A program made the translations under genes and the position numbers. The notes below the pieces were generated by a model, which ran no database searches, was not told the DNA's origin, and saw nothing but the letters and a program-made list of their open reading frames with translations. DNA of 64,000 bases from Morella rubra (taxonomy: Eukaryota; Streptophyta; Magnoliopsida; Fagales; Myricaceae): positions 8,659,647-8,723,646 of the forward strand of contig CM025851.1 of NCBI GenBank assembly GCA_003952965.2. Direction: 5' to 3'. Positions within the stretch are counted from its first letter, which is position 1, and each line of letters opens with the position of its first letter. Positions 22,012 to 32,202 of the stretch are shown here, in pieces.

Positions 22012-23806
22012 TTCATTGCTTGCAACTGAGGGTTCATTTGATTTTCATGAGACTGCATTTGAGGAATCTGAGACTGTGGTTGCTGCATGGAGTGCATATG
22101 CGGTGGGGGAAGCTGTCCTTGCCGCAGAGAAGAAACAGGCTTCCTGGGCCTATTCGTGTTTATAAAATGTAATATTTGCTTCTCATAAGGTCCCAACTTG
22201 TCCTTGTGAGCAGGTGATACGTTACTTTTGGAAATCTGCAAGAATGATATAATGCGCTCCAACATATTCTTGAACATTTTCAGCTTCTCAAGCGGATCTG
22301 ACTTTGGCTGCTGTGGGAGAGAATCATGCTGGAAAACAAGAGAATATCAAGCATGATAAGAACAAGAAGATGACTAACAGAAATCACAACAAAGTGAATT
22401 TTTCTTTCCTTTTGGTCCTCTTTTTGGCTGGGACGTCGAGAGGGAGGAGAAAAGGGGGGGGAGGGGGGGAGGTTGTTAGCGCAGAAGCTATATTAACATA
22501 CCTGTGTAGACAGCCTGCACTTACCACCCTTGAGCACTAATTAATATTTCTATACTTGTATATCTATTCTATTACAGCCATAAACTCAAGGAAATTTTTG
22601 AAGATTAACATACCTGCTACAATTTCATAGCAATTTTATGGTACATTTCCTTTAGTTCCGGCAAGTACATCTCCTTCATGGCTTTGATCTGCAATATAAA
22701 ATTAGCAAGACAAATTACCAAACTTTCATTTCTTCAGGTTCCACACTCTACAAAGCAATTTGTTGCATCTACACACTTGCGGAGAATATATGACCACACA
22801 TGAGTTGTATTACTCCCTCACTAATATATAAGTATGTGTAATTGGTCACAAAGAAAGCACTACACATGTAGAAAAATGTATATAAGAGAACTCTCCATCC
22901 ATAACAACCAATTTCAGCCCACAGCTTAAAAAAGCATCCAAAAAGCTGAAATAAAGAATATAACAAATGAAACTAGAAGATGAAGAGAGCCATAAAAAAC
23001 GCAAACTCAAAAGCAATCCATCATTTGTTTGAGCAGAGGGAATTTTCATCTCTCAAGCACTCTAGTACATCTCTTTCCCAAAACAAAACATCCAACAAGA
23101 AGATTGACATCACTTTTTTTTTTAACCAAAAAATGAGCCCACGTGTCAAACTAAAGCCAATTTTCTACTACTACAAACAACTTCAAAGGTTAAGTCACAA
23201 ACGAAATTGTGATAAAAAACAAAAAAAAAGTACGATGACAAAGAATTTCACTTTTTTCTCATATCATTATTCTATGTGAACCCCTCTGGTTCCACAAGTA
23301 AACCTCTAGCAACTTCACATCCTCTTGTGGGGTAACCGAGCTTTCCACAAGCACCTGCCAAAACCTTCATTATATCTTAACAATCTACTTTACCAAGCTT
23401 CGCAGCCGTTCTCCCTTCCTTGTCTACATATTTTATGAATGTCAGATCCCATTGTGGAGCAGGTAGATTTATTGCAATTAAGCCCACATAAAAGGACAAA
23501 CCTCACAAGGAACTTCTTCCTTTGAAAATCTACATCATGACTGAACTCTATCCAATCAACAATTCCAAGTCAAGGCACATTACCTTTGATAGATCTCCTC
23601 TTGCCAATCACCCCCTGTTGCATGTCCTGTCTGAGCTGTGGAATCTAGAGATGCTATGGACACATAAGATATATGTAAATATGAGCACATTCAAAGCAAA
23701 TAAATATCAGCTTATAAGGGAAATAATCTAGAAAAGCGTTCTTTTTTTGAAGCTCAATAGTAGCAACTAAAAAAAAAATTGTGTTATGACCACTCTTAAG
23801 ATAAAC
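22012..23806 (-). pseudogene. MED15: MED15 3'-exon block embedded in the LTR
   Basis: This block matches 8190-10083 of copy 1 and contains three exons: 23584-23653 (GGDWQEEIYQ; one base shorter than copy 1, so frameshifted), 22614-22688 (IKAMKEMYLPELKEMYHKIA) and 22012-22328 (MFKNMLERIISFLQISKSN up to SHENQMNPQLQAMK). The last exon is cut inside the Gln-rich tail, where the sequence switches to LTR at agtactcatga. The other edge switches to LTR after cttaagataaacatgc. It has no KIX exons and no Gln-rich exon 4. The flanking LTR segments are duplicates of each other. It cannot make a MED15 protein. Confidence 0.85.
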
Positions 23807-25086
23807 ATGCTCTTGTTTACACATTTCATGCTATAATCTTTAACAATTTTATCATATCGTAATGCAAATAAAACTCCGAGGGGTTTTAGTAAAACATGCA
23901 ATTTCAGAAAATACCACATTGGTATCGTTTGAAAATTCCAGTATAATAATGCCATTTAGTTGGATCTTCAAGCAAAGCCATAATTGAAATCCTAAATCTG
24001 ACCAACAAGATTAAATTTGAAATTCATTGGTCAGATTCTAAAATATAAATTACCTATCTCAGCTTCCCTAAAATCTCCAAATTAAATTATGTTCCTCCTA
24101 CAGATGTTAACTATACACCTATAAAATTCCATAGCCAAAGTCCACCTATAACTCAGTCAGTAGAATTGATATTCACCTTTGTTCACAGAGTCAAGATATG
24201 CTCAGAATAAATCAGTACTCATGACTTCAAAAATTCAAAACTATACCTACCGATAACTTTAAATCCTAAAATTTATACCAAAGCTATATATATTGGTGCT
24301 ATACAAATACTCATAAAATTTCATACCAAAATTCAAAACATAGCTATATCATCCGGTTTAAAACTCTAATTAGCATCACAGTGACTTTCTCGGCATTTTC
24401 GATTTTTCTAGGCCTAACTTCCGAACGTTGAAACCACAGAAACATCTACACAAATCTTTTAAATTCTAACCCAATCATCCTGCAGATGTCTAGTAGGACC
24501 TACCTAAAACTCATAATTTTTCGACGTCTAGGATTGGCTATAAAAATATTGATAGATTTACTATTCAGATCAGAGACCTAGATTTTTCTAAACATTCTCT
24601 TAACTCAAATTTCGATTACTCTGAAAACCCATCAAAATCATCTCAAAATTCATGAAATAATTCGGCAATGACCTAGACGCTCTATGCTTTGATCTCATAT
24701 AAAAATTTTGATAAAAAGAATATAAAAAAAGTAAAAGAAATTTGGAATACCTGACTTTACTTCAAGAAATTTAACCTAATTTGTTGAAAGCAAGAAAATC
24801 CTTCAAGAGATGTGCAAACCCTAAAACTAGGGTGCATGGCTCACACTTGCTTTTAACTTCTAAAAATATAAGTGTTTCTAATTTTTTAGAAAAAAATCAT
24901 TTCTTTTTTAAACTTTAAACATGTGAATAACTATTCAAATTTAAAATGTTTGACTAGTTCAGAAGAGGTAAAAATCTAATTTCAAATTTCAGAAAATTAT
25001 TTCAAATTTAAAGAGAATGTTTTGAATTTGAAATATAAAACACAGATTTAAATAATTTTATCTTTTTATTAGGAAATCTTGTTACA

Positions 25087-25596
25087 AAGGTTCTATTCTA
25101 AGAACTTAAAATCATCATTAATAAGCATAGAAAACAGAACAAACCATCATTAATAACGTGTTAGAAAAAATTACACCCCCGGCCAAAAAAGACTGAGCCT
25201 TCTGTTTGGGAAGCACCATCAATTTTTGACTGCAACGATTTTTTTCACAGAAAACATAATTTTTTTTTTCAAGCTATCCAAACCAACAAGGAGAGAAATA
25301 TATAGCGTCCTAAGCAGCGAATTGTCGTTCCATCCAGGTCTTTACTTCTTAGCCAAACAACTATTTTTTTCTTTTCATTTCTTTTTCCAAATTCACAAAT
25401 TAGCCACCAGAAAGGAGAATATATCCCCATAAAAGTGCTCAAGGATGAATGCGAAAACACAAAATACAACAAAATTTAACATGTTTTCTAATCAAATCAA
25501 CAAATCATGAATCAAATGACTTAAATCATTGAAACCATACGAGAAGTGGATCCATAACATATGTATTATTGTATTGTGTATAGCTTAGAAAAAAAA
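25087..25596. other. Right flank of the LTR block and tandem-duplication junction
   Basis: From 25087 to about 25566 the sequence is paralogous to 33741-34306 (aaggttctattc, gactgagccttctgtttggg, aagctatccaaaccaac). It is the distal end of duplication unit 1. At about 25567-25596 it changes to sequence matching MED15 intron 3 (from about 12858), the start of unit 2. The junction is an AT-rich run with tgtattattgtattgtgtat. No gene is seen. Confidence 0.75.
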
Positions 25597-25650
25597 AGTG
25601 ATGTATCGTGTATAAGTTATGAATGTACAGGAAAGAACAATTTATCAGCA

Positions 25651-26648
25651 TCAAAAGCAAGAAGCTAGAGACAAACTGAAACGATTAATATGCAAGTAAA
25701 ATCCTGCACAATACTCTATAATGCTTTCACCTGTGTCTGGGGCCTTATTGCTAATGCCAGAAGGGTTGGACGACAAAGAATTGGCTGGAGGATTCTGAGA
25801 CTCAGTTTCCATTGTAAGCATCTTCAGAGAAATTTTTCCTAGGTAATCTCCCTGACATAAGGTGATCAATCAAAAACTTAAAACTCACGGCACCAATGAC
25901 TATAGACATAAACCTACCAGGAGCTTTAGGATTCTGCAAGTACAGATAGTTATAGAGGTGGATATACATCATGAAAATCATGGGAACCAGCGCTACGCAA
26001 GTACCTGACTTGTGGCATCACTATAAATCATTTCCTCAAACCTCATAGCTATTTTCTTCAATTCATGCAAACCATCTTGACAGTTAAAGGGGAGATGCCT
26101 CTTCAATGTATCCATTCTACAAACATAAGTGAGACTCCTAAGAAGTTACCAGCCATTCAAGCTCAATGAAGCTATTAACGAATGAGAAACACTTTTGATG
26201 CCACAAATTAAAGAACACAGTTAATCTAGAAAATATTCCGGACTCGAAGTACCGGTACTTAGTTTCGCATAGAAGCGAGGACGCCCGATCCATTAATCAT
26301 GCGAGTTGGAGTCAGTATTCGACACGAAAAGTTGCCAATTTTGAACAATATAGAAAACCGAAACTTTCAAATGAAACACAAACCGGTGGAGAAGAAAGAA
26401 AGAACGAGAAAAAAAAGAGTAAGCAAAAACGAATCTAACCCATCATACACTAAGGAAATCTTGGGTGGGGGGTGGGGGGGGGGAAGAGAGAGAGAGAGAG
26501 AGAGAGACATTTTGTTGACAATTCTTTGACGGGAATCGGGCTGCAGTTGGGCCCTCCAATTGCCGTTGTCCATGGTGGGTTCTCCGGCTCCTCCTCTTCC
26601 CCCGATGGGACCTTGACTTGGAGTGGGCCTCCAATTATTAGTATCCAT
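25651..26648 (-). CDS. MED15: MED15 copy 2: KIX-domain exons only
   Basis: Three exons are intact: 26509-26648 (start MDTNNWRPTPSQGP, two residues longer than copy 1), 26005-26116 (MDTLKRHLPFNCQDGLHELK) and from 25851 (GDYLGKISLKMLTMET). The frameshift seen in copy 1 exon 3 is absent here. The exon 3 donor (GTGAAAG at about 25730) has no downstream MED15 exon in the next kilobases, because the Gln-rich exon and beyond are missing from unit 2. If that intron is retained, the frame stops at 25651-25653, giving a 150-residue protein that is essentially the KIX domain. KIX domains bind transcription activators. Whether it is transcribed is unknown; a truncated pseudogene is the plain alternative. 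Confidence 0.6.
26464..26507. repeat. Poly-G/(GA)n tract at the MED15 copy 2 intron 1 donor
   Basis: This is the copy 2 counterpart of 15191-15226: ggtgggggggggga then (ga)n, directly against the splice donor on the minus strand. The (GA) part is longer than in copy 1. Confidence 0.9.
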
Positions 26649-26810
26649 CGAGGTCCTCTAACAATTTACAACCAAATCGAAACCCAGCAACGATATAATT
26701 AAACTCAAGTTCAAAATCACTCAATTTAGAAAGGAGACGATAGATACGATTACGAAAGCGATTCTGATTCTTCGTGATTTGTACCTAAATTTTGAGAGGG
26801 AGAGAGTGTT

Positions 26811-26866
26811 ACATACACGCGGCGGCTTGGAAGATTGGGGCTGCTGCAGAAGGGTAGAGGTCGAGG
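26811..26866 (+). repeat. 56-bp direct repeat, left copy
   Basis: It runs from acatacacgcggcggcttgg to gtagaggtcgagg. The right copy is at 27781-27836 and differs by one base (gtaaagg). The 914 bp between the copies is the TRIM-like piece. A 56-bp duplication is far longer than a normal integrase target site. Confidence 0.9.
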
Positions 26867-26967
26867 AACCGGTCTGAAAAACCAAAACCCTAGGAACCGG
26901 TCTGACCTGCTCAAAAACTGGCTTAAAAGCCCCTGAACCGGCTGAAAAACCACCCTGGAACAAAACC

Positions 26968-26987
26968 GGAATATTCCGGAATATTCC
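26968..26987. promoter_or_regulatory. Perfect four-unit heat shock element
   Basis: The sequence ggaatattccggaatattcc contains GAAnnTTCnnGAAnnTTC, four alternating nGAAn units in exact phase, the binding consensus for heat shock factors. A further ggaatattct pair follows at 26996-27005, out of phase. It lies about 320 bp upstream of the MED15 copy 2 start codon, inside the inserted element. Function is inferred from the motif only. Confidence 0.6.
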
Positions 26988-27009
26988 GATTCTCTGGAAT
27001 ATTCTCCGC

Positions 27010-27111
27010 TGACGTGGCAAAGCTGACTGGGACTTTCTGCTGACGTGGCAATGCTGACGTGGCACAGGGACCCACTGCTGACGTGGATGCTGACGTGGCT
27101 AGACACGTGGC
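27010..27111. promoter_or_regulatory. Cluster of TGACGTGG / CACGTGGC bZIP-type motifs
   Basis: TGACGTGG occurs at 27010, 27041, 27055, 27079 and 27091, and CACGTGGC at 27104. ACGT-core sites of this kind bind plant bZIP factors of the ABF, HY5 and TGA groups. Six sites in about 100 bp is dense. The unit gctgacgtggca looks partly like a short degenerate repeat, so the cluster may be repeat growth rather than selected binding sites. Confidence 0.5.
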
Positions 27112-27380
27112 AGTACACTGTGCGCTGGCGCGTGCGGTGTGTGGGGCGAGTGAGGACCACGCGCCCTACCTCTCTTCGGCGCGTAGGGGCGCGTGTGACG
27201 CGTGGACGGCGGGATCCAAGTTCTGTCGGCGCGTCCGGTCTCCTCCGGCAACGAGGTTTCGACCTCTGGCTTCGTCTCGGCCTCCTCTACAGTCTGGTGC
27301 CCTCCAATCTCTGATTGGACCACTTTTAATTTTCGGACCTTCTCTGCTTTCCTCCCGAAAAACCACTCCGGCCTCTCGAA

Positions 27381-27396
27381 CCAGGCTCCGATACCA
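27381..27396 (-). other. Primer-binding site, initiator Met tRNA type
   Basis: The minus strand reads tggtatcggagcctgg, close to the classic plant LTR-element primer-binding site tggtatcagagc. It begins 2 bp after the end (minus-strand sense) of the LTR at 27399-27780. This fixes the orientation of that LTR. Confidence 0.75.
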
Positions 27397-27398
27397 CT

Positions 27399-27780
27399 TG
27401 TTGGGAAAGCGTCACGAAAATTAAAGTAAGGGACACCAAGAATTTACGTGGTTCGGCCCCAATCCGGCCTACGTCCACCCCAGAGCAATTTTATTAAGAA
27501 CGTTTAAGAAAATCACTCTCCCGCCCAATACAATGGTCACACCACCCTCCTTCTCTTCCTCTCTCTCTCTGCCCAATGCTCACGCACTCTCACGCCCTCT
27601 CACGCACTCTCACGCCCTCTCACGCACACCTTCTCCTATAACATAAGCCACTATTTATAGGAAAAGATACAAAGAGAAACCCTAAGAGAAACCTAGATAA
27701 ACTTGAAGTGGAGACCAAGTAGACTTCTACTCAAAGTCTACTTCTATTCCAAGTCTATCTTATGGGTGTGGACCCCAACA
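27399..27780 (-). mobile_element. 382-bp LTR of a TRIM-like or Copia-like element
   Basis: It has inverted terminal dinucleotides in tgttggg...cccaaca and a tacgtggttcggcc block (27447) common in plant LTRs. It contains a short tandem array of cacgcactctcacgccctct units (about 27580-27625) and a TATA-like ctatttatagg near 27650. The matching second LTR is not present. Confidence 0.7.
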
Positions 27781-28350
27781 ACATACACGCGGCGGCTTGG
27801 AAGATTGGGGCTGCTGCAGAAGGGTAAAGGTCGAGGCTTTGGAAGAGAAGGGTAAAGGTCGAAGCTTTGGGAGAGATAGGCTGGGGCTCGCGATAATCGG
27901 TGACCTTCGAGATTATTCAAGAAGTGTCGGATTCACTTCTGTTTAGTTGCCTTGGTTGAGATTGTCGGCTAGGCCTTCATTTGGTTGTTCTTTATGTTAG
28001 TTGCTTTGTATTATTTTTGGGCTTTGTTATTTTCTTAGTTTAGGTCGAGCTTATTTCAGTCCATTACTATCAGATCTAGCCCTGCTTAGTCATCAGCGTA
28101 TATTTGTTTGGCTAGTTTATTCTCACGGTGTGCAGAAACTTGTATTGCGTTATTTTGTCTCTTTTGAGAGATTTGGAGGTTAGCTACCTCGAACTGAGCT
28201 AACTACCATCGAATGAAGTGAAATTTCATGCAGAATTCTATATTCTATTTCTAGTTTGTTATAGAGAGAGAGGTTTGGATAAAGTCAAATTGGGAACACA
28301 CAATGGATTTGGGATAATTTCGCGGAAAGAACGTATCAATGGTTACCTCC

Positions 28351-30005
28351 ATGAAGTGGCATAACTCGGACGTTCGGTTTCTTTAGAATTCTAAGATTCT
28401 CGTGAATGACTAGAATTCTAAAAACGAACATATTTTTTAACATTTAAAAATAATTTCTACACGCATATCAATAAATTTTAACATCACTTAAAAATTCTCA
28501 AAACACTTTAAATTCTAAAAAATTCACCAAAACGAACATCCCGGACTTGAGTCGAGGGTCAAACTCTTAAAAGCAAAATGACCCAAAAAAAATTTCTATG
28601 TAACGTAAAAAGTGTCTTAGAGTTAAAAATTTGTCTTAAGTTAAAAATATTAGACAACGGCAAGATAGTTGAGTTTTTTAATAAAAAAACTTATCCATTA
28701 TCTAAACAAAACAAAACGAAAACAAAAGTTCATCAACCAATTCACTAATCAAAATTAATAACAATAACTTTCAACAAATCATAATTGATTATGTATGAAT
28801 AAACAATCTCAAAATCAATTCAGCATAGATTTGATTAAGTAGAAATTTGTAGCTTAAGTTCACAAAGTGTCTTCATGGCTTTGACATGGACAGTCAATTG
28901 ATGAACATAGCATTTAGGATAAAATCTACTTAATATACACAACATCAGCACCTATAAGTAAATATGTTTAGAAATAAAGAATCGACTCAATTTTCAGAAA
29001 AATTTAGAAGTCAAAGACTCAACTTCCTCATAAGTCATAACACATTTCTTTGCTAAGGACCTGAGAATTGTGTTTGTAAAAAAGTATCCCTTTTTTGCCG
29101 AAAAAGAAATCACTTAGCACCTTATTTTGAGTACAATTATTTGGTTGGTCTAGAAATTTCCTATCTTTCAGAATCAAAAATGTGAGAAACCCAAAACATC
29201 CCAATAGATATCTTCCCTTTCACTTTCTTTGTAAAAAATGCAAAGATTACACAGAAACTGCATTGAAAATTCTTTGAAAGAGCATAGTCACTAACTTATC
29301 CTAACCCACAACACACATACATCAAACAAAAGCATTCAAATATGAAAATAATAATCAATTCTATTTCATTCAAAATAAGGACAAAACACATTTTTAAAAT
29401 AGAATTATTTCTTTCTTCTTTTCTCGGAAAGTTAGTGCATGTGTGGGAAATGGCGGGGGACAAGGAAGACAAACGCAAGGGAACAAGGTAGCAAGAAAGC
29501 ACCAAAAGTAAATGGAGGGACTGTGCCTAGAATAAAGAATGTCCTGCCTTTTAGTTTCAACACAAAGCCATGTTTTTTTTTTTTTTTTCTAGAAAGTTTC
29601 TATTTTTCTTAACTTTCAGAAGAGGAAAGCCACTTTGATCAACCTGTCGAACATAACCCAAAGACATTCTCGAACAACTAGGTACAAGTTTCCAACACAA
29701 TCCGCGATTAAGAAAATGTTTGTATACAAACAAGGCCATGAATCAAAATGAGGGTCTTTTACGGCACAATTGATTGAGCCTAGTAAAAAACTCATTGGCT
29801 TTTATTAATTTGACCCACCATGCTTTGATTGAGGGAGTGAATTGCTCAAGCCCACTTGGGGGCACAATTGCTATAAGCCAAGGAAGTGGGCTTAAGAAAA
29901 CTTACCAGGCCCAAGGGGGAGCGGGTTGGGCGGGCCTGACTTGCCTGGGGGCAAACACATGTATTAAAAAAAAATTGACAAAACAGAGGGGGCAGTCGCT
30001 CTGCA
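28351..30005. mobile_element. Unclassified insertion in the copy 2 upstream region
   Basis: Copy 1 reads continuously through gtatcaatgggttccctccaactgg, whereas copy 2 is split after gtatcaatggttacctcc and resumes at attgcctccaactagc. The repeated ttacctcc/ttgcctcc suggests an imperfect 8-bp target duplication. The 1.65 kb in between is AT-rich (28.4-29.7 kb) with a more GC-rich right end and no terminal inverted repeat that I can see. No gene is recognised. Confidence 0.45.
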
Positions 30006-30050
30006 TCTGCCATTGCCTCCAACTAGCTTCTTGTTTTCTCCTGGCCTACT

Positions 30051-32197
30051 TGTAACACCGAGATTTCTATTTTAAAACTACTTGAAGTTGTTATTTGATA
30101 TTTGAAATGTCTTCTTTAAATTTGAAATTTGAGTTTAATCATTTAAAATAGTTGAATTTTTATTTTTGACCTAGTCAAACCTTTTTTTTTAAAATTTTAG
30201 ATTATTTAAAATTTAAAGTTTTAGAGTTTAAAAGGGAGTTTATTACTAATGTGAGTTTATATATATTTTCTTGAAACAAATTAAGGTATTTCGAATTTCT
30301 TGAGATTTTATTTGTATTCTTTTTATCAAACTTTTTATGAGAGATCAAACCATAGGTGTCTAGATCTAGCTCTAATTATTTCAAGATTTTCGAAATAGTT
30401 TTAATGGGTTTCTTGGAGTAATTGAAATTTGGGTTCAAGATTTGTTCAGGAAAATTCATGTTCTTGATAAGAGCAGTAGATTGAATTATATTTTTACAAC
30501 CGACCTTAGACATCGAAAAATTATGATTTGTTAGATATTTCATACTATACATCTGCAGGAAGATTGACTTAAAGTTTTGTAATTTTTGGAGATATATTAG
30601 TATGGTTTTGAAAATTCGGAAGTTAGGCTTAGAGACATCAGAATTGCTAAGAAAGATCCTTTGATACAGATTGAAGTTTTGAACCGAATGATATAGCTAG
30701 GCTTCGAATTTCAGCATGAAATTTTATGGGTATCTTTATAACACATATATGAATCTTTGGTATAAATTTCGGGATTTTTGGATATCAGAATAGATCTTTA
30801 TGAATTTTGGAACTGATGAGTACCGAATTATTCAGGGTATAGTTTGACTTATGAACAGAGGTAAATGTCGATTTTATTGACTGAGTTGTACAAGGAATCT
30901 GGATATGAAATTTTATAGATGTATAGTTAACATCTTAAGGAAGAAAATATTTTAATTTGGAGATTTTAAGGAAACCAAGATAGGTAACTTATATTTTAGA
31001 ATCTGACCAGTGAATTTCATATTTAATCATGTCGGGCAGATTTAGAGCTTCATTTGTGTTTCCGTTTGAGTGTATTATAATATGTTAAATTTTGTATTAA
31101 TAGGTGCTATGTCAGAGGCTTTTTTTGCTTGAAGATCCAGGTAAGCGGGGTTATTATGCTAGATTTTCTAAAAGACCGAAGTGATATTTGAAAATTGCAT
31201 GTTTTATTGAAAACCCTCAGAGTTTTATGTGAATTACGTTATGATAAAATTGTCAAAGATTATAGCATGAAATGTGTAAACATAAGCCTATTTTTATGTT
31301 CAATGATTTTACTTGAGGATTTCAATGTTTAAATCAAATCTTTTTGATGTTCATAGTTATTTATGTTATGTGCATTATGTTACATGTAAAAAATAAAAAG
31401 ATGCAAAGCTCAGAGTGATGCTTATAATATGATATATAATGTATTTTCAAACCTGAGGCCCAGAGTTACAGAAACAGTGTATTGGTACTAATTGCAATCC
31501 ATTGAGTGCATCTATTCTGGAAACATAGTGATTTATTTTGTAAATTCTTACCGAGTGCACACTTGGACATGAAAACCTTAGTAAAGGAAGAATTTTACCC
31601 ATAGTATTGGCTTAGTTTGACTGATTCCAAACTAGGTAGCAACTGCACAAGCCTGTTACGGGAGTAAACGTGACCCACAATTATTGTTAAAGGGATTTTC
31701 TATATATTATGTTATATAGATAAAATTGTTTTATTGACAAATGTTTTATTGAAATTTCCAAAAACAGCTTTCAACAATTTAGAAAGATTTTAAATATTTT
31801 GTATCTTGTTGTTACAGTGTGGCTCATGGGCTACACACTAGCATAATAATTTTGCTTACTAAGTTGTCGAACTCACCTGCTATTGTTTTCTTTATTTTTA
31901 GATGTTGATCAGGAGCGTGTCGATAATCAAGATTAATGACACGTGGGTGGGTAGCTGAGCGATTATTAGAATAAATGTTTGACTCTAGTGTCAATCTATT
32001 CATGTTTATATTTGTCTTTGTGTTTTGATAGAGTTTTAAAAGCAGTTGTACTTACTTATATCTTTGGAGAGTTTTATTTGAAGTTATTATTTTTAATAAA
32101 GTTTATTCCGCTTTTTTTTAGATATGTTTTTAAAACAAAAATCTATTTATTTATGGTTAGTAAATCACCATCTAGCCTTAAAGGTTTGGGCGTGACA
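30051..32197 (+). mobile_element. Solo LTR (2147 bp), TSD ctact
   Basis: It starts tgtaacaccg and ends gggcgtgaca, flanked by a perfect 5-bp duplication ctact at 30046-30050 and 32198-32202. The paralogous copy 1 sequence at 15635-15639 keeps a single ctact with matching flanks (tggcctactg, aactttatgttt-like), so this insertion postdates the segmental duplication. There is no internal domain and no open reading frame of note. Reversed relatives make up the block at 17909-25086. LTRs over 2 kb with this start are more typical of Ty3 elements, but the class is not proven. Confidence 0.88.
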
Positions 32198-32202
32198 CTA
32201 CT

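Larger units (their letters stand above)
17909..25086 (-). mobile_element. LTR insertion with nested and duplicated content (TSD aaggt)
   Basis: The block opens with tgtcacactcc (17909) and closes with ...aatcttgttaca (25086). These are the two ends, in reverse, of the same LTR family as the solo LTR at 30051-32197. A 5-bp duplication aaggt sits at 17904-17908 and 25087-25091, and the paralogous empty site is at 33741-33745. LTR sequence is found at 17909-18262, 18472-18516, about 20174-20560, about 21170-22010 and 23807-25086. The rest is later material: a Tourist-like MITE, a MULE-like element, a tandem duplication and MED15 exons. The segment matching about 30830-31290 of the reference LTR is present twice, on both sides of the MED15 exon block. 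Confidence 0.8.
26807..28262. mobile_element. Composite insertion upstream of MED15 copy 2, with a TRIM-like LTR piece
   Basis: Copy 1 runs without a break through the matching position (near 15509), so about 1.46 kb was inserted here between (ga)-rich flanks. The inner part 26867-27780 is flanked by a 56-bp direct repeat. It holds an LTR (27399-27780) read on the minus strand, a primer-binding site and a GC-rich 0.5 kb body without a convincing coding frame. The outer sequence 27837-28262 (ctttgggagagataggctgg onward) is unrecognised. Short size and lack of gag/pol suggest a TRIM or truncated Copia element. Confidence 0.6.

Noticed and set aside
27045..27429. Several overlapping GC-rich open frames
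   Set aside because: All sit in the GC-rich body of the TRIM-like element on both strands, show no domain, and come from lack of stop codons in GC-rich DNA.
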